From positions 1 to 64,000 of the forward strand of contig CAZSPZ010000001.1 of assembly GCA_964608965.1 (NCBI GenBank): a stretch of DNA of 64,000 nt, in the 5' to 3' direction. The translations under genes and the position numbers were made by a program. The notes beneath the pieces are model-generated. The model did no database searches, was not told where the DNA came from, and saw only the letters and a program-made list of their open reading frames with translations. The stretch comes from UBA10908 sp964608965 (lineage in GTDB: Bacteria > Bacillota > Clostridia > Peptostreptococcales > Anaerovoracaceae). Below are positions 33,768 through 42,471 of this stretch, in pieces; positions within the stretch are counted from its first letter, which is position 1, and every line of letters begins with the position of its first letter.

Positions 33768-33883
33768 AGATGTTTCCTCCTTTTCCCAAAGCATTAACAA
33801 TCTCACTGTTATTATCTTCCGGAATATTTTATCTGTCAATGCACCGCTTTGAAATGGGTGGAGGGACTACTTAATATATGGAA

Positions 33884-34372
33884 TTATCGGATGCGATAGA
33901 CTGCTATTGCCGCACCTGCTAATAGCAGCAGGTCCCCGATGCTCGCAAAGCCAATCAGTTCGCCGAACGGAGAAATTCCGATAATATCTCCAAGAAACGG
34001 CAGCACAGTGTCCCCGCCGGAAAGCGAGTAACCGTAAATATCACCTCGTATAAGAGATTCGAGCAAGGCGTTATCGACTTGGGGAGAAAAAATAGAAGAA
34101 GAGACAGGCATCGTGAATTTGTTTGCGGCTATCACCGTAAAATTCATCAGCGTTCCGGCTCCGATCCAATAGGGCCAGGAACTTTTCGCCCTGATATTGT
34201 AAAATATAAAAGCGATGATCAAAAGATATTCGATGGAAAAGGTCATCAATGGAGGAGCCTGGAGGCGCGAAAAAATAATCTCCGTGGCAAATGCCAAAAT
34301 AGGGAGATATAGCTTTTGAGGTAACTGTTTTTGCATTGGAGCTGCTTTCGGATTTTTTTTTGAAGTGCTCAT
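33884..34372 (-). CDS. DUF5317 family membrane protein
   Basis: A 162-residue protein with hydrophobic segments at about 22-40, 45-60, 68-82 and a C-terminal one at about 140-158. The pattern FGELIGFASIGDLLLLAGAA at the end fits DUF5317, a family commonly encoded beside HD-GYP proteins in Clostridia. Its start overlaps the HD-GYP stop (ATGA), so the two are translationally coupled and probably act together. Function unknown. Confidence 0.78.
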   Translation of the reverse strand: MSTSKKNPKAAPMQKQLPQKLYLPILAFATEIIFSRLQAPPLMTFSIEYLLIIAFIFYNIRAKSSWPYWIGAGTLMNFTVIAANKFTMPVSSSIFSPQVDNALLESLIRGDIYGYSLSGGDTVLPFLGDIIGISPFGELIGFASIGDLLLLAGAAIAVYRIR

Positions 34373-35682
34373 AAATGTTTCTCTTTAAAATAGTCCGGAT
34401 TATTTTCGATAATTTCGCAAAACACTTCCACGATTTCGGGGTTAAATTGTGTACCTGCGTTTTCTTTTAAAATGGAAACAGCTTTATCCATATCCATGCC
34501 TTTGCGATACTTCCTGTCGGAAGTCATCGCATCAAAAGCATCAGCGACTCCTAAAATAGATGCGCATACCGGCAAGGCTTCGTCGGGGTTCTCTCTTTTG
34601 GGATAACCGCAACCGTCATAATGACAGTGGTGAAATTGAACTGCATCCACGACAGATTTGGGGAATTTGATTTCCTCGATGATTTCGCGGCCTATTTCAG
34701 GGTGCTTCTTTATTTGCTCATATTCTTCTTCTGTCAAACTGCCGGGTTTATTGAGAATACTGTCTTCAATTCCGATTTTTCCTATATCGTGCAGCAAGGA
34801 GGCAAACTGCAAGTCTGACATCACTTTTTTATTCAGCTTTAAGCTTCGTCCGATATCCTGCGCATAACGTCCCACGCGCTCGGAATGGTCTCTCGTGTAC
34901 GGATCCTTTGCTTCGATTGCACGGGATAGTGCAGTGAGCGTATCGATATGCATGGTGCGACTCTCCAGATATTGTTTAAAGGAATAGCGTGCTAAAAGAA
35001 GAGGAAGGATGAACAAAAGAAGAAAGTAGCTGCCGTTTTCCATATGCAGCATCAAAGCGTTGAGAATTCCGAAGGGAATCGTGGCAATCACGTTGGGAAG
35101 AATACCCAGAACGGTTTGAGAAAGCATGCGGAAAAATTGATCTTCTCCATTTGATACAAAATATAGAATAAAGATGACCATATTTGCTGCAATCGTTATG
35201 ATGGCAAAGATGGTGGCGGGAATAATCGAATAGGGGAAAGAGAAATCCGGACCATAGCCTCCCAGCCATTGCAGGGAAAATCCTCCTATAAATATGGACA
35301 ATAAAATATTGGCTGTGTTAAAGAGTTCTTTCCATAGCGATTGGGACAAAAGATGGTGTATTTTTCCTGTTTCCTTGTCCATGGAAAAAAGAAAAAATGT
35401 AGAAAGAAAAAAAAACACGACGGTAAGATGCAAGCCGTAGATCATGGCGCTTGCCACGACAGGTATAAAGGATAGTTCGATGGATTTATCGGTAGCAATA
35501 TATACAGGCAAGCTGCGGCACAGGATAAGCAACGCCAGCATGATGATCCAGTTGATGGCACTGTTCAAATCAAAATGCCCGGGAAGTGAATTCTGTTGTG
35601 CGGCCGTAAAAGTGCTATAGCCTAAAATAACAGCTCCGGAAATCAAGACAAGAACGATATATGCCCTTTGGCTGGCGCGCAT
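34369..35682 (-). CDS. HD-GYP domain membrane phosphodiesterase
   Basis: HD-GYP proteins hydrolyse cyclic dinucleotides, mainly c-di-GMP. The 437 residues hold seven to eight hydrophobic segments (to about residue 235, MASE-like sensor) followed by the HD-GYP domain: HSERVGRYAQDIG, the metal-binding HDIGKIGI, then HPEIGREII and HHCHYDGCGYP. The canonical G-Y-P triad appears as CGYP, and the metal ligands look intact, so it should be active. ATG 35682 is chosen because GGAGG sits eight bases upstream; the ATG at 35700 overlaps that site. It leads DUF5317 and may be co-transcribed with the genes upstream. Confidence 0.9.
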   Translation of the reverse strand: MRASQRAYIVLVLISGAVILGYSTFTAAQQNSLPGHFDLNSAINWIIMLALLILCRSLPVYIATDKSIELSFIPVVASAMIYGLHLTVVFFFLSTFFLFSMDKETGKIHHLLSQSLWKELFNTANILLSIFIGGFSLQWLGGYGPDFSFPYSIIPATIFAIITIAANMVIFILYFVSNGEDQFFRMLSQTVLGILPNVIATIPFGILNALMLHMENGSYFLLLFILPLLLARYSFKQYLESRTMHIDTLTALSRAIEAKDPYTRDHSERVGRYAQDIGRSLKLNKKVMSDLQFASLLHDIGKIGIEDSILNKPGSLTEEEYEQIKKHPEIGREIIEEIKFPKSVVDAVQFHHCHYDGCGYPKRENPDEALPVCASILGVADAFDAMTSDRKYRKGMDMDKAVSILKENAGTQFNPEIVEVFCEIIENNPDYFKEKHL

Positions 35683-35746
35683 GGGTTTGCCTCCTTGCAA
35701 GTAATGTCTTATATTTGGAAAAACAGATTCAGAACCGGATTTTAGA

Positions 35747-35824
35747 CTATTTTACACAGAAAAATGCGCCGCTGGAAAGTATCAGAGCACAAAGACTTGA
35801 AAGTGCGATCAATATTCTATTCAC
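35747..35824 (-). CDS. 25-residue hydrophobic micro-ORF
   Basis: A GTG start at 35824 has a strong AGAAGGAGGG site at seven bases, and the frame gives a 25-residue peptide with a basic start (NR), a hydrophobic core ILIALSSLCALILSSGAFF and an end CVK, then TAG. It could be a single-pass micro membrane protein or a leader peptide for the HD-GYP gene 64 bases downstream. No known family. The ribosome site is the main support. Confidence 0.5.
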   Translation of the reverse strand: MNRILIALSSLCALILSSGAFFCVK

Positions 35825-35941
35825 GATATAGCCCTCCTTCTAAAGGTACTCTGCCATACCGCTAACCAGGCAGGCTATATCCGCTCCGCTATAATAAATT
35901 CGAAATGGCTCCGAATCTGTTTTTGTCAAAATGGGGGTGAT

Positions 35942-36586
35942 TTATATGGCGATAAAAGTAGAGATACGCCTGTTTAATGCATTAAGCACAGCGCGTACAA
36001 CGCTGTCTTCCGTATTTTCCTTTATAAAAGCAATGCCTAAGTATTCTTGACCTTTTTCATCGCTTATGACCAACAATACAACAGGACGGCCTGCCGCTTC
36101 CGTGGTTTCCACGGAAATCAGTTCAAAATGAGGCCTGCTCGAGTCGATCAAGTGTTGGTAAATCGATTCCAATGTCGCAAGAGCAACGGCTCTGATCATC
36201 GCATATTGCTGTCTGCCGATGTAAAAGGATTTTCCTTCCATTCGCTTGTCGCCACAAGAAAGGAACACCGATACTTCGCCATTGCCGTTAATGAATTTTG
36301 TTTCGATGCCGGTATAATCCAGGCGAATCTCTTTTTGCGACATTTTAGGCGGCACTTGCGCGATGCTGATAATGCGATAATCGATATTGACACCAAAAAC
36401 TGCCATTAACGCGGATTGAACATCTCTCGTAATGGTCTTCGGTGATTTCTTATCGCTGGCAAGCAGGTGAATTTCTTCAGGAACCTGGTCTTTGGAAAGC
36501 ACAACTTTTGACGAATACACGCCATCCAAGCTGGATATCAGTTCCTCCAGGGATGCAAGAAAGGATTTATTTTCTGTCTGCAACAC
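35942..36586 (-). CDS. Conserved-looking protein of unknown function upstream of HD-GYP
   Basis: A 214-residue soluble protein of two similar-looking alpha-beta parts: an N-terminal part with ISSLDGVYSSKVVLSKDQVPEEIHLL up to about 75 and a C-terminal part after RLDYTGIETKF with ENTEDSVVRAVLNALNR at the end. I do not recognise a named family. The open frame begins at TTG 36622 without a ribosome site; GTG 36586 has a GGGGG stretch seven bases upstream and is preferred. The leftward order is this gene, the micro-ORF, HD-GYP and DUF5317, so all four may be one unit. Confidence 0.65.
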   Translation of the reverse strand: MLQTENKSFLASLEELISSLDGVYSSKVVLSKDQVPEEIHLLASDKKSPKTITRDVQSALMAVFGVNIDYRIISIAQVPPKMSQKEIRLDYTGIETKFINGNGEVSVFLSCGDKRMEGKSFYIGRQQYAMIRAVALATLESIYQHLIDSSRPHFELISVETTEAAGRPVVLLVISDEKGQEYLGIAFIKENTEDSVVRAVLNALNRRISTFIAI

Positions 36587-36740
36587 TAGCAGTACCCCCA
36601 ACACGCTGTTTATAGTAACCAATTACTTTTTATTCTAACATCCGAAGGCGACGATTGGTATACATTTTTTTTTATTTATTCTCCGGCAATGCAAAGTCTC
36701 GTTTTTCGGGTTCCGCTATAAGCTGAAACACCGACTGTAG

Positions 36741-36770
36741 TTGTCAATAGAGGGGTAAATAGAGTAGAAT
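36741..36770 (+). promoter_or_regulatory. Probable promoter of the MFS gene
   Basis: TTGTCA and TAGAAT with 18-base spacing, 32 bases before the TTG start. Confidence 0.5.
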
Positions 36771-36802
36771 TGTTTATCGAAGAAGCGAGGTGAAAAATCA
36801 AC

Positions 36803-38023
36803 TTGCAAAGTAATGATCAATGGAGAAAGAATACCATACTGTTTTTGACGAGCCAGACTGTCTCTTTGACGGGTTCCATGCTGGTTCAATATGCCATAAC
36901 CTGGTATATCACGCTGGAGACGCAGTCCGGAGTGATGATGACGCTGGCAATTATATGTGGATTTGTTCCTACTTTTCTCATTTCTCCCTTTGCCGGGGTT
37001 TGGGCCGATCGCTACAGCCGAAAAAAACTAATCGTTCTTTCCGACGCCTTAATCGCGCTCTCCACTCTTGTCATTGCCATACTATTTATCATGGACTTCG
37101 ATGCAATTTGGTTGCTCTTTGTTGCCGCTGCCGTGCGTTCGCTGGGAACGGGGGTGCAAACCCCTTCTGTCAGTGCATTCCTGCCTCAAATCGTTCCGGA
37201 AGATCAGCTGACCCGCGTGAACGGAATCAACAGCAGTGTGCAGGCATTTGTTGCTCTGGTATCCCCTGTCGCAAGCGGGGCCCTGATGAGCGTTGCCACC
37301 ATTGATGTCATTTTCTTTATCGACGTCGCAACGGCATCGATTGCGATCTTTATCATGCTAGCGTTTTTACATGTCCCGGTTCATGCGAAAGCATTGGAAA
37401 AACAAGTGCTTACGTATGGAGAGGATATGATCGAGGGAATTCGGTACATCAAAAAGAATGCTTTTATTAAATCCATTTTTATTTTCTGTGCAATATATTT
37501 TGTGCTGATTGCTCCCTTGGCATTTTTGACACCTTTGCAGGTGGCGCGCAGTTTCGGGGACGATGTGTGGCGGTTGACGGTCATTGAAATGACTTTTTCT
37601 GTCGGCATGATGGCCGGCGGTCTTTTAATCGCCGTCTGGGGCGGATTTAAAAACAGGCTGCACACCATAGCCGTCGCAAATATTCTGATTTCAACCTGTA
37701 CACTGGCTCTTGGTATCGTTCCGATATTTTGGATTTATTCTCTGCTGATGGGTATGATCGGACTGGCTATGCCCCTGTTTAACACGCCGTTCATCGTGTT
37801 GCTTCAAGAGAGAATAGAAGGAGATTATTTGGGCAGGGTTTTTGGAGTGCTTAATATGATTTCCAGTTCTGTTATGCCTTTGGCCATGATTTTGTACGGA
37901 CCTTTGGCCGATGTCATTAAAATTGAATGGCTGTTGATTGTAACAGGCGTACTCATGATGGTTCAGGCGTTTTTCATGGTGACGAATAAAGTATTGCTTG
38001 ATGCCGGAAAGCCTTTGGAATAG
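36803..38023 (+). CDS. MFS transporter, DHA3-type drug efflux family
   Basis: A 406-residue, twelve-helix major facilitator. The loop 2-3 motif GVWADRYSRKKLI and the N-terminal half resemble macrolide or multidrug exporters of the MFS_3 group. The start is TTG with a GAGGTG site ten bases upstream. It lies alone between a promoter and a strong terminator. The substrate is unknown. Confidence 0.88.
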   Translation: MQSNDQWRKNTILFLTSQTVSLTGSMLVQYAITWYITLETQSGVMMTLAIICGFVPTFLISPFAGVWADRYSRKKLIVLSDALIALSTLVIAILFIMDFDAIWLLFVAAAVRSLGTGVQTPSVSAFLPQIVPEDQLTRVNGINSSVQAFVALVSPVASGALMSVATIDVIFFIDVATASIAIFIMLAFLHVPVHAKALEKQVLTYGEDMIEGIRYIKKNAFIKSIFIFCAIYFVLIAPLAFLTPLQVARSFGDDVWRLTVIEMTFSVGMMAGGLLIAVWGGFKNRLHTIAVANILISTCTLALGIVPIFWIYSLLMGMIGLAMPLFNTPFIVLLQERIEGDYLGRVFGVLNMISSSVMPLAMILYGPLADVIKIEWLLIVTGVLMMVQAFFMVTNKVLLDAGKPLE

Positions 38024-38056
38024 AAAAAAACTGTAAATATATTTGGGATTTAACCC

Positions 38057-38100
38057 CCCGACCGTCCTTCCGGAAAAGGATGGTCGGGATTGTTTTTTTA
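38057..38100 (+). terminator. Terminator of the MFS gene
   Basis: A 13-bp stem (38057-38069 with 38076-38088, one G-U pair) and a T run at 38094-38099. Confidence 0.92.
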
Positions 38101-38110
38101 TAAAAAAATG

Positions 38111-38138
38111 TTGACAAGACGTTGCGGCGTTGTATAAT
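38111..38138 (+). promoter_or_regulatory. Promoter of the fatty acid synthesis operon
   Basis: TTGACA (38111-38116) and TATAAT (38133-38138), 16-base spacing. The -10 overlaps the first operator half-site. Confidence 0.9.
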
Positions 38139-38169
38139 TAGTTTGTCAATCTAATTAGTTTAACTAATT
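38136..38169 (+). promoter_or_regulatory. FabT-like operator: repeated AATTAGTTT half-sites
   Basis: AATTAGTTT occurs at 38136-38144 and again at 38153-38161, and the second copy forms a 17-bp palindrome AATTAGTT-T-AACTAATT (38153-38169). The first site covers the -10. This spacing of about one and a half helical turns (17 bases) just before a MarR-type gene is what is expected of FabT autoregulation. Confidence 0.75.
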
Positions 38170-38209
38170 GAATCGGCGATCATTTGAACATCAGGCTGCG
38201 AGGAGAACA

Positions 38210-38665
38210 ATGGAAGCATTCAACAAACAATTGAACGATCTTTTAGTCGATACTTTTAAGATCATCATAAAAATCGAAGAAGTGTCCATCAAAAGAACAG
38301 GTTGCGACTTGTCTGTCAGCGAAGTTCACATTTTAGAGGCGGCGGCCAAAGGCGGCGACCAGGGGCGGACAATAAGCGACATTGCCGAAGATTTGCGCAT
38401 TACGTTACCTTCCGTAACCATCGCTATCAATAAGCTTGTAAAAAAGGGATACGTTCAAAAAATAAAAAATGCTTCGGATGGACGGATGGTTTTCGTGGTT
38501 CTTACCGCAGAAGGCCAAAAGATGGAGATGGCACATCGTTATTTCCATAAGCATCTCGTCAGCAATCTCGCCGCAAACCTGAACGAAGAAGAAAAAGAGT
38601 CACTGTATCACGCCATGTTAAAAATGAACGGATTCTTTGAAAGAAGACTGCTAAAGGAAAAATAA
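38210..38665 (+). CDS. fabT: MarR family regulator of fatty acid synthesis (FabT-like)
   Basis: A 151-residue winged-helix MarR protein (ISDIAEDLRITLPSVTIAINKLVKKGYVQK is split across the recognition helix and wing; RMVFVVLTAEGQ follows). In streptococci FabT, with acyl-ACP as corepressor, represses the fab genes. The place as first gene of the fab operon behind palindromic half-sites supports the same role. ATG 38210 has an AGGAG site; a TTG at 38168 in the same frame would start inside the operator. The stop overlaps the fabH start. Confidence 0.85.
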   Translation: MEAFNKQLNDLLVDTFKIIIKIEEVSIKRTGCDLSVSEVHILEAAAKGGDQGRTISDIAEDLRITLPSVTIAINKLVKKGYVQKIKNASDGRMVFVVLTAEGQKMEMAHRYFHKHLVSNLAANLNEEEKESLYHAMLKMNGFFERRLLKEK

Positions 38666-39624
38666 TGAATATAAAGATCATAGGCACCGGCAGTGCTTTG
38701 CCGGAATTAAGCATCACAAACGACGATATCAGCAAAGTCTTGGAGACAAGCCACGATTGGATATTTTCACGTACAGGTATCGCTTCCAGGCATATTTGCG
38801 AAAACGGATTAACGCCTATCGCTGTACAAGCCGGGGCGAATGCGCTCAAAGACGCAGATTGTTCGATTGAAAGCATAGATTATATCCTATGTGCCACGGT
38901 AAGCGGCGATTACGGAACTCCCTCTCTTGCGTGTTTAGTTCAGCAAGAATTAGGCGGAACTTGTCCGGCTATGGATATTTCTGCTGCCTGCGCCGGGTTC
39001 ATTTATGGACTGGAAATGACCGACGCCCTGATCTCGACGGGAAGAGCAAAGCGTGTTTTGCTGATTGCCGCAGAATCTATGAGCAGTACAGTGGACTGGA
39101 CAAAGAGGGACGTAAGCGTTCTTTTCGGCGACGGAGCCGGCGCGGTGGTTTTGGAGCAGGGAGATGATTTGCTTGCGTTATTCACCAGCGCGGTAGGAAA
39201 ACCGGAGCCTCTTTTCATGAAAAGGCCAAAGGGGAATTGCCCCTTTGTTCCCGAAAGAGAAGGAGATGTCTATCTGCAAATGGATGGACAGGAAGTTTAC
39301 AAATTCGCAGTAAGCGCTATGGTGAACGATATTACCCGCGTAATAAACGACGCCGGTATAACGCCCGAAGATGTGGATTATGTTCTTCCACACCAGGCAA
39401 ATGTGCGAATAATTGAAGCGGCTGCAAGAAAACTCCCTATTCCGGCAGAAAAATTCTTAAGCAATATACAGTATACAGGCAACACTTCGGCAGCCAGCAT
39501 TCCCATCCTTTTGGATGAGTCGCGCAAAGCCGGAAAAATTAAGGCAGGACAGCTTTTGGTAATGAGTGCTTTCGGAGCAGGACTTACCACCGGGGCTTGT
39601 GTTATTAGATGGAGTAAACGTTAA
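38665..39624 (+). CDS. fabH: Beta-ketoacyl-ACP synthase III
   Basis: FabH starts fatty acid synthesis by condensing acyl-CoA with malonyl-ACP. The 319 residues carry the active-site Cys about 109 (DISAACAGF), His in PHQANVR and Asn in YTGNTSAASIP. The start overlaps the regulator stop by one base. Chain-starter preference (straight or branched) cannot be told. Confidence 0.95.
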   Translation: MNIKIIGTGSALPELSITNDDISKVLETSHDWIFSRTGIASRHICENGLTPIAVQAGANALKDADCSIESIDYILCATVSGDYGTPSLACLVQQELGGTCPAMDISAACAGFIYGLEMTDALISTGRAKRVLLIAAESMSSTVDWTKRDVSVLFGDGAGAVVLEQGDDLLALFTSAVGKPEPLFMKRPKGNCPFVPEREGDVYLQMDGQEVYKFAVSAMVNDITRVINDAGITPEDVDYVLPHQANVRIIEAAARKLPIPAEKFLSNIQYTGNTSAASIPILLDESRKAGKIKAGQLLVMSAFGAGLTTGACVIRWSKR

Positions 39625-39652
39625 ATTTAGAGCAAATGAGGAGGAATGAAAA

Positions 39653-39871
39653 ATGATTGAACAAAAGGTAATAGAAATTCTGGCAGCGTACAAAGATTGT
39701 GCACCGGAAGAAATCAATATTGAAAGCACTTTTAAAGAATTGAAGCTGGACTCTCTGGATACAGTAGAGATTGTCATGAATTTAGAAGAAGCTTTCGGCA
39801 TTGAAATAAAAATAACAGATGAATTTAAGACGATTAAAGACGTGGCAGATGCCATTGCGAAGTTGGTTTAG
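39653..39871 (+). CDS. acpP: Acyl carrier protein
   Basis: A 72-residue acidic four-helix protein with the phosphopantetheine site LDSLDTVEIVM (the serine near residue 35). It carries the growing acyl chain for the Fab enzymes encoded around it. A GAGGAGG site gives strong translation, in line with the high demand for ACP. Confidence 0.95.
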   Translation: MIEQKVIEILAAYKDCAPEEINIESTFKELKLDSLDTVEIVMNLEEAFGIEIKITDEFKTIKDVADAIAKLV

Positions 39872-39880
39872 GGGGTAAAG

Positions 39881-40828
39881 ATGTTACATTCTGAAGTTTC
39901 TGCTTTATTTGGGATTAAGTACCCGATTTTTCAAGGAGGCATGGCATGGATAGCAAACGCTCATTTGGCTGCTGCTGTCTCCAACGCCGGAGGATTGGGC
40001 ATTATTTCTGCGATGAATACGGACAGCGATTGGCTGCGGGCGGAAATCAGGAAAGTAAAAACTCTGACCTCGGCTCCGTTTGGTGTAAATATCATGCTGA
40101 TGAGCCCTGTTGTCGAAGAAGTCGCAAGGATTGTGATCGAGGAAAAAGTGCCGGTAGTTACGACCGGGGCGGGCAATCCGGCTAAATTTATGGCAGCTTG
40201 GCTTGCCGCCGATATCAAAGTCGTCCCTGTGGTAGCCTCTGTTGCTCTTGCCAGATTGATGGAGCGAATCGGCGCCTCTGCGGTCATTGCAGAAGGCGGC
40301 GAATCCGGCGGCCATGTCGGAGAACTTACGACCATGGTGCTGGTTCCCCAAGTATGCGATGCGGTGAAAATACCGGTTATCGCCGCCGGCGGCATAGGTG
40401 ACGGAAGAGGTTTTGCTGCCTGCCTGATGCTTGGCGCGGGCGGTGTGCAGCTGGGTACCAGATTCTTGTTGGCAAAAGAATGTGAAATTCATGAAAATTA
40501 TAAAAATAAACTTCTGAAAGCATCCGACATAGCCACTATTGTCACAGGCAAGCGTTCGGGGCATCCTATACGAGCATTGAAAAGTCCGATGACACGTAAG
40601 TATTTTGAATGCGAATTAGATAGCACGGTTACAGATTCGGAACTTTCCGCTCTGCGCGCGGGAGGATTGCAAAAGGCAGTCAAAGAAGGATCTGAAGTCG
40701 AGGGATATTTTATGGCCGGACAAATCGCCGGTATGCTAAAAAAAGAGGAAAGTGCCAAAGAGATTATCGATTCTTTGGTGGCGGAAGCGGAAACAGTGCT
40801 CGGAGGTGCGGGTAAATGGCTGGAATAG
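39881..40828 (+). CDS. fabK: Enoyl-ACP reductase II (FMN)
   Basis: FabK carries out the last reduction of each elongation cycle using NAD(P)H and FMN, replacing FabI. The 315-residue TIM-barrel protein has PIFQGGMAWIA at the N-terminus, GGESGGHVGE with conserved His about 145, and AAGGIGDGRG and GAGGVQLGTRFL for phosphate binding. Its stop overlaps the fabD start. It lacks the cysteine cluster of the second flavoprotein in this operon. Confidence 0.93.
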   Translation: MLHSEVSALFGIKYPIFQGGMAWIANAHLAAAVSNAGGLGIISAMNTDSDWLRAEIRKVKTLTSAPFGVNIMLMSPVVEEVARIVIEEKVPVVTTGAGNPAKFMAAWLAADIKVVPVVASVALARLMERIGASAVIAEGGESGGHVGELTTMVLVPQVCDAVKIPVIAAGGIGDGRGFAACLMLGAGGVQLGTRFLLAKECEIHENYKNKLLKASDIATIVTGKRSGHPIRALKSPMTRKYFECELDSTVTDSELSALRAGGLQKAVKEGSEVEGYFMAGQIAGMLKKEESAKEIIDSLVAEAETVLGGAGKWLE

Positions 40829-41736
40829 CATTTTTATTCAGCGGCCAGGGTGCGCAGTATGCGGGCATGGGCAAGGACCTTTACGAGAACAGTCCAGCTG
40901 CGAAAGCTCTTCTGGACAGTTTGGAAGAAATACAACCCGGATTGCTGAATCTCTGTTTTCAGGGAACAGCCGAAGAGTTGCAGTCGACGATCAATACGCA
41001 ACCCGCAGTTTATGCTGTGGATATGGCCGCTGCTGCAGCTGTAGCAGAAATCGGTATAACGCCTTCGGCCGTCGCAGGGTTTTCTCTGGGCGAGCTTGCT
41101 GCTCTTGCTTTTGCCGATGTTTATACCGCCGTCGACGGATATAAAATCATTCAAAAAAGAGCGGCACTTATGGCAGATGCGGCGAAGAAAAATCCAGGCG
41201 CTATGCTTGCCGTGTTGAGGATGGACAATGAAAAAGTCGAGTCACTGTGCGCCGGCAGGGCATTGTACCCTGTCAATTACAATTGCCCCGGCCAATTGGT
41301 TGTGGCCGGCAGCGAGAGCGACATCGATTACCTGGCGCAAAAAATTAAAGAGGTCGGGGGTCGGAGCATAAAACTTGCCGTCAGCGGGGCTTTTCATTCT
41401 CCCTTTATGGATGAAGCTTCTAAAGGATTGGCCGATGTAATGAAATCGATGAAATTCAGAGCACCTTCTATTCCTGTGTATTCAAATTTGACGGGAGAAT
41501 TATATGGGTACGATACCGCAGAGTATCTGTCCAAACAGATCAATCATCCTGTACGCTGGGAGACGACCATTCGACGAATGAAAAGCGCCGGTATCGATTG
41601 TTTCATAGAGCTTGGGCCGGGGAAAGTGCTCAGCGGGCTTATAGCAAAGATTATTCCCGAAGCAATCGTTTATCATGTGGAATCTGCAAGTGATCTGGAA
41701 ATTATCAGAGAGGAACTGACGAATGTTAAAAAATAA
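40816..41736 (+). CDS. fabD: Malonyl-CoA:ACP transacylase
   Basis: FabD moves malonyl from CoA to ACP. The 306-residue protein has the N-terminal FLFSGQGAQY, the nucleophile motif GFSLGE with Ser about 90, and GAFHSPFM with the catalytic His near residue 194. It overlaps fabK by 13 bases and fabG by 14, consistent with coupled translation. Confidence 0.95.
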   Translation: MAGIAFLFSGQGAQYAGMGKDLYENSPAAKALLDSLEEIQPGLLNLCFQGTAEELQSTINTQPAVYAVDMAAAAAVAEIGITPSAVAGFSLGELAALAFADVYTAVDGYKIIQKRAALMADAAKKNPGAMLAVLRMDNEKVESLCAGRALYPVNYNCPGQLVVAGSESDIDYLAQKIKEVGGRSIKLAVSGAFHSPFMDEASKGLADVMKSMKFRAPSIPVYSNLTGELYGYDTAEYLSKQINHPVRWETTIRRMKSAGIDCFIELGPGKVLSGLIAKIIPEAIVYHVESASDLEIIREELTNVKK

Positions 41737-42463
41737 GACCGCCGTTGTCACCGGAGGAGCAAGAGGAATAGGAAAAGCCATTGCTTTGGCTCTTGCGGCA
41801 GAAGGGGCGAATATCGCTGTCATCTACGCCGGCAACACAAAAGCCGCAGAACAAGTTTGCGAAGAAGTGATTGCATTGGGTCGGGACGCACGCGCATATG
41901 TCTGCAATGTAGGAGACAGCGTTCAGGTAAAAACCACTGTCGCTTCGATATTGTCGGATTTTGGCGGTGTTGATATTCTGGTCAACAATGCGGGAATCAC
42001 ACGAGACGGCTTATTGGCCACCATGCCCGACGGCGACTTCAACGAAGTGCTGAACGTCAATCTTACGGGTGCTTTTCATATGACCAAAAGCCTGTACGGA
42101 CATTTTGTAAAAAAAAGAGCAGGGCGAATCATCAATATTTCTTCTGTTTCCGGTTTGATGGGAAATCCCGGACAGGCCAATTATGCAGCGTCTAAAGCGG
42201 GTCTTATAGGGTTCACAAAATCGATAGCCAAGGAATTGGCAGGCCGCGGGATTACATGCAATGCGGTTGCTCCCGGTTTTATATCCACGGAAATGATCGA
42301 CTATATGGAAGAAGAAAAAAAGGATTTGATTAAAGCACAAATTCCTCTTAAGCGCTTTGGCGATTCGCAAGATGTCGCCAACGCAGTAGTCTTTTTAGCA
42401 AGCGAAAAAGCAAGTTATATTACAGGGGAAGTCATTAAAGTTGACGGCGGCCTTTACATCTAG
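41723..42463 (+). CDS. fabG: 3-oxoacyl-ACP reductase
   Basis: An NADPH-dependent short-chain dehydrogenase reducing 3-ketoacyl-ACP. The 246 residues show TGGARGIGKAIA for the coenzyme, NNAGITRDGLL, the catalytic Ser in NISSVSG and YAASKAG with Tyr and Lys, and the FabG-type C-terminus ITGEVIKVDGG. Confidence 0.95.
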   Translation: MLKNKTAVVTGGARGIGKAIALALAAEGANIAVIYAGNTKAAEQVCEEVIALGRDARAYVCNVGDSVQVKTTVASILSDFGGVDILVNNAGITRDGLLATMPDGDFNEVLNVNLTGAFHMTKSLYGHFVKKRAGRIINISSVSGLMGNPGQANYAASKAGLIGFTKSIAKELAGRGITCNAVAPGFISTEMIDYMEEEKKDLIKAQIPLKRFGDSQDVANAVVFLASEKASYITGEVIKVDGGLYI

Positions 42464-42471
42464 GAGGAATT

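Noticed and set aside
38168..38209. TTG 38168 as start of the MarR-type regulator
   Set aside because: It lies in the operator just after the promoter and has no ribosome site; ATG 38210 has AGGAG.
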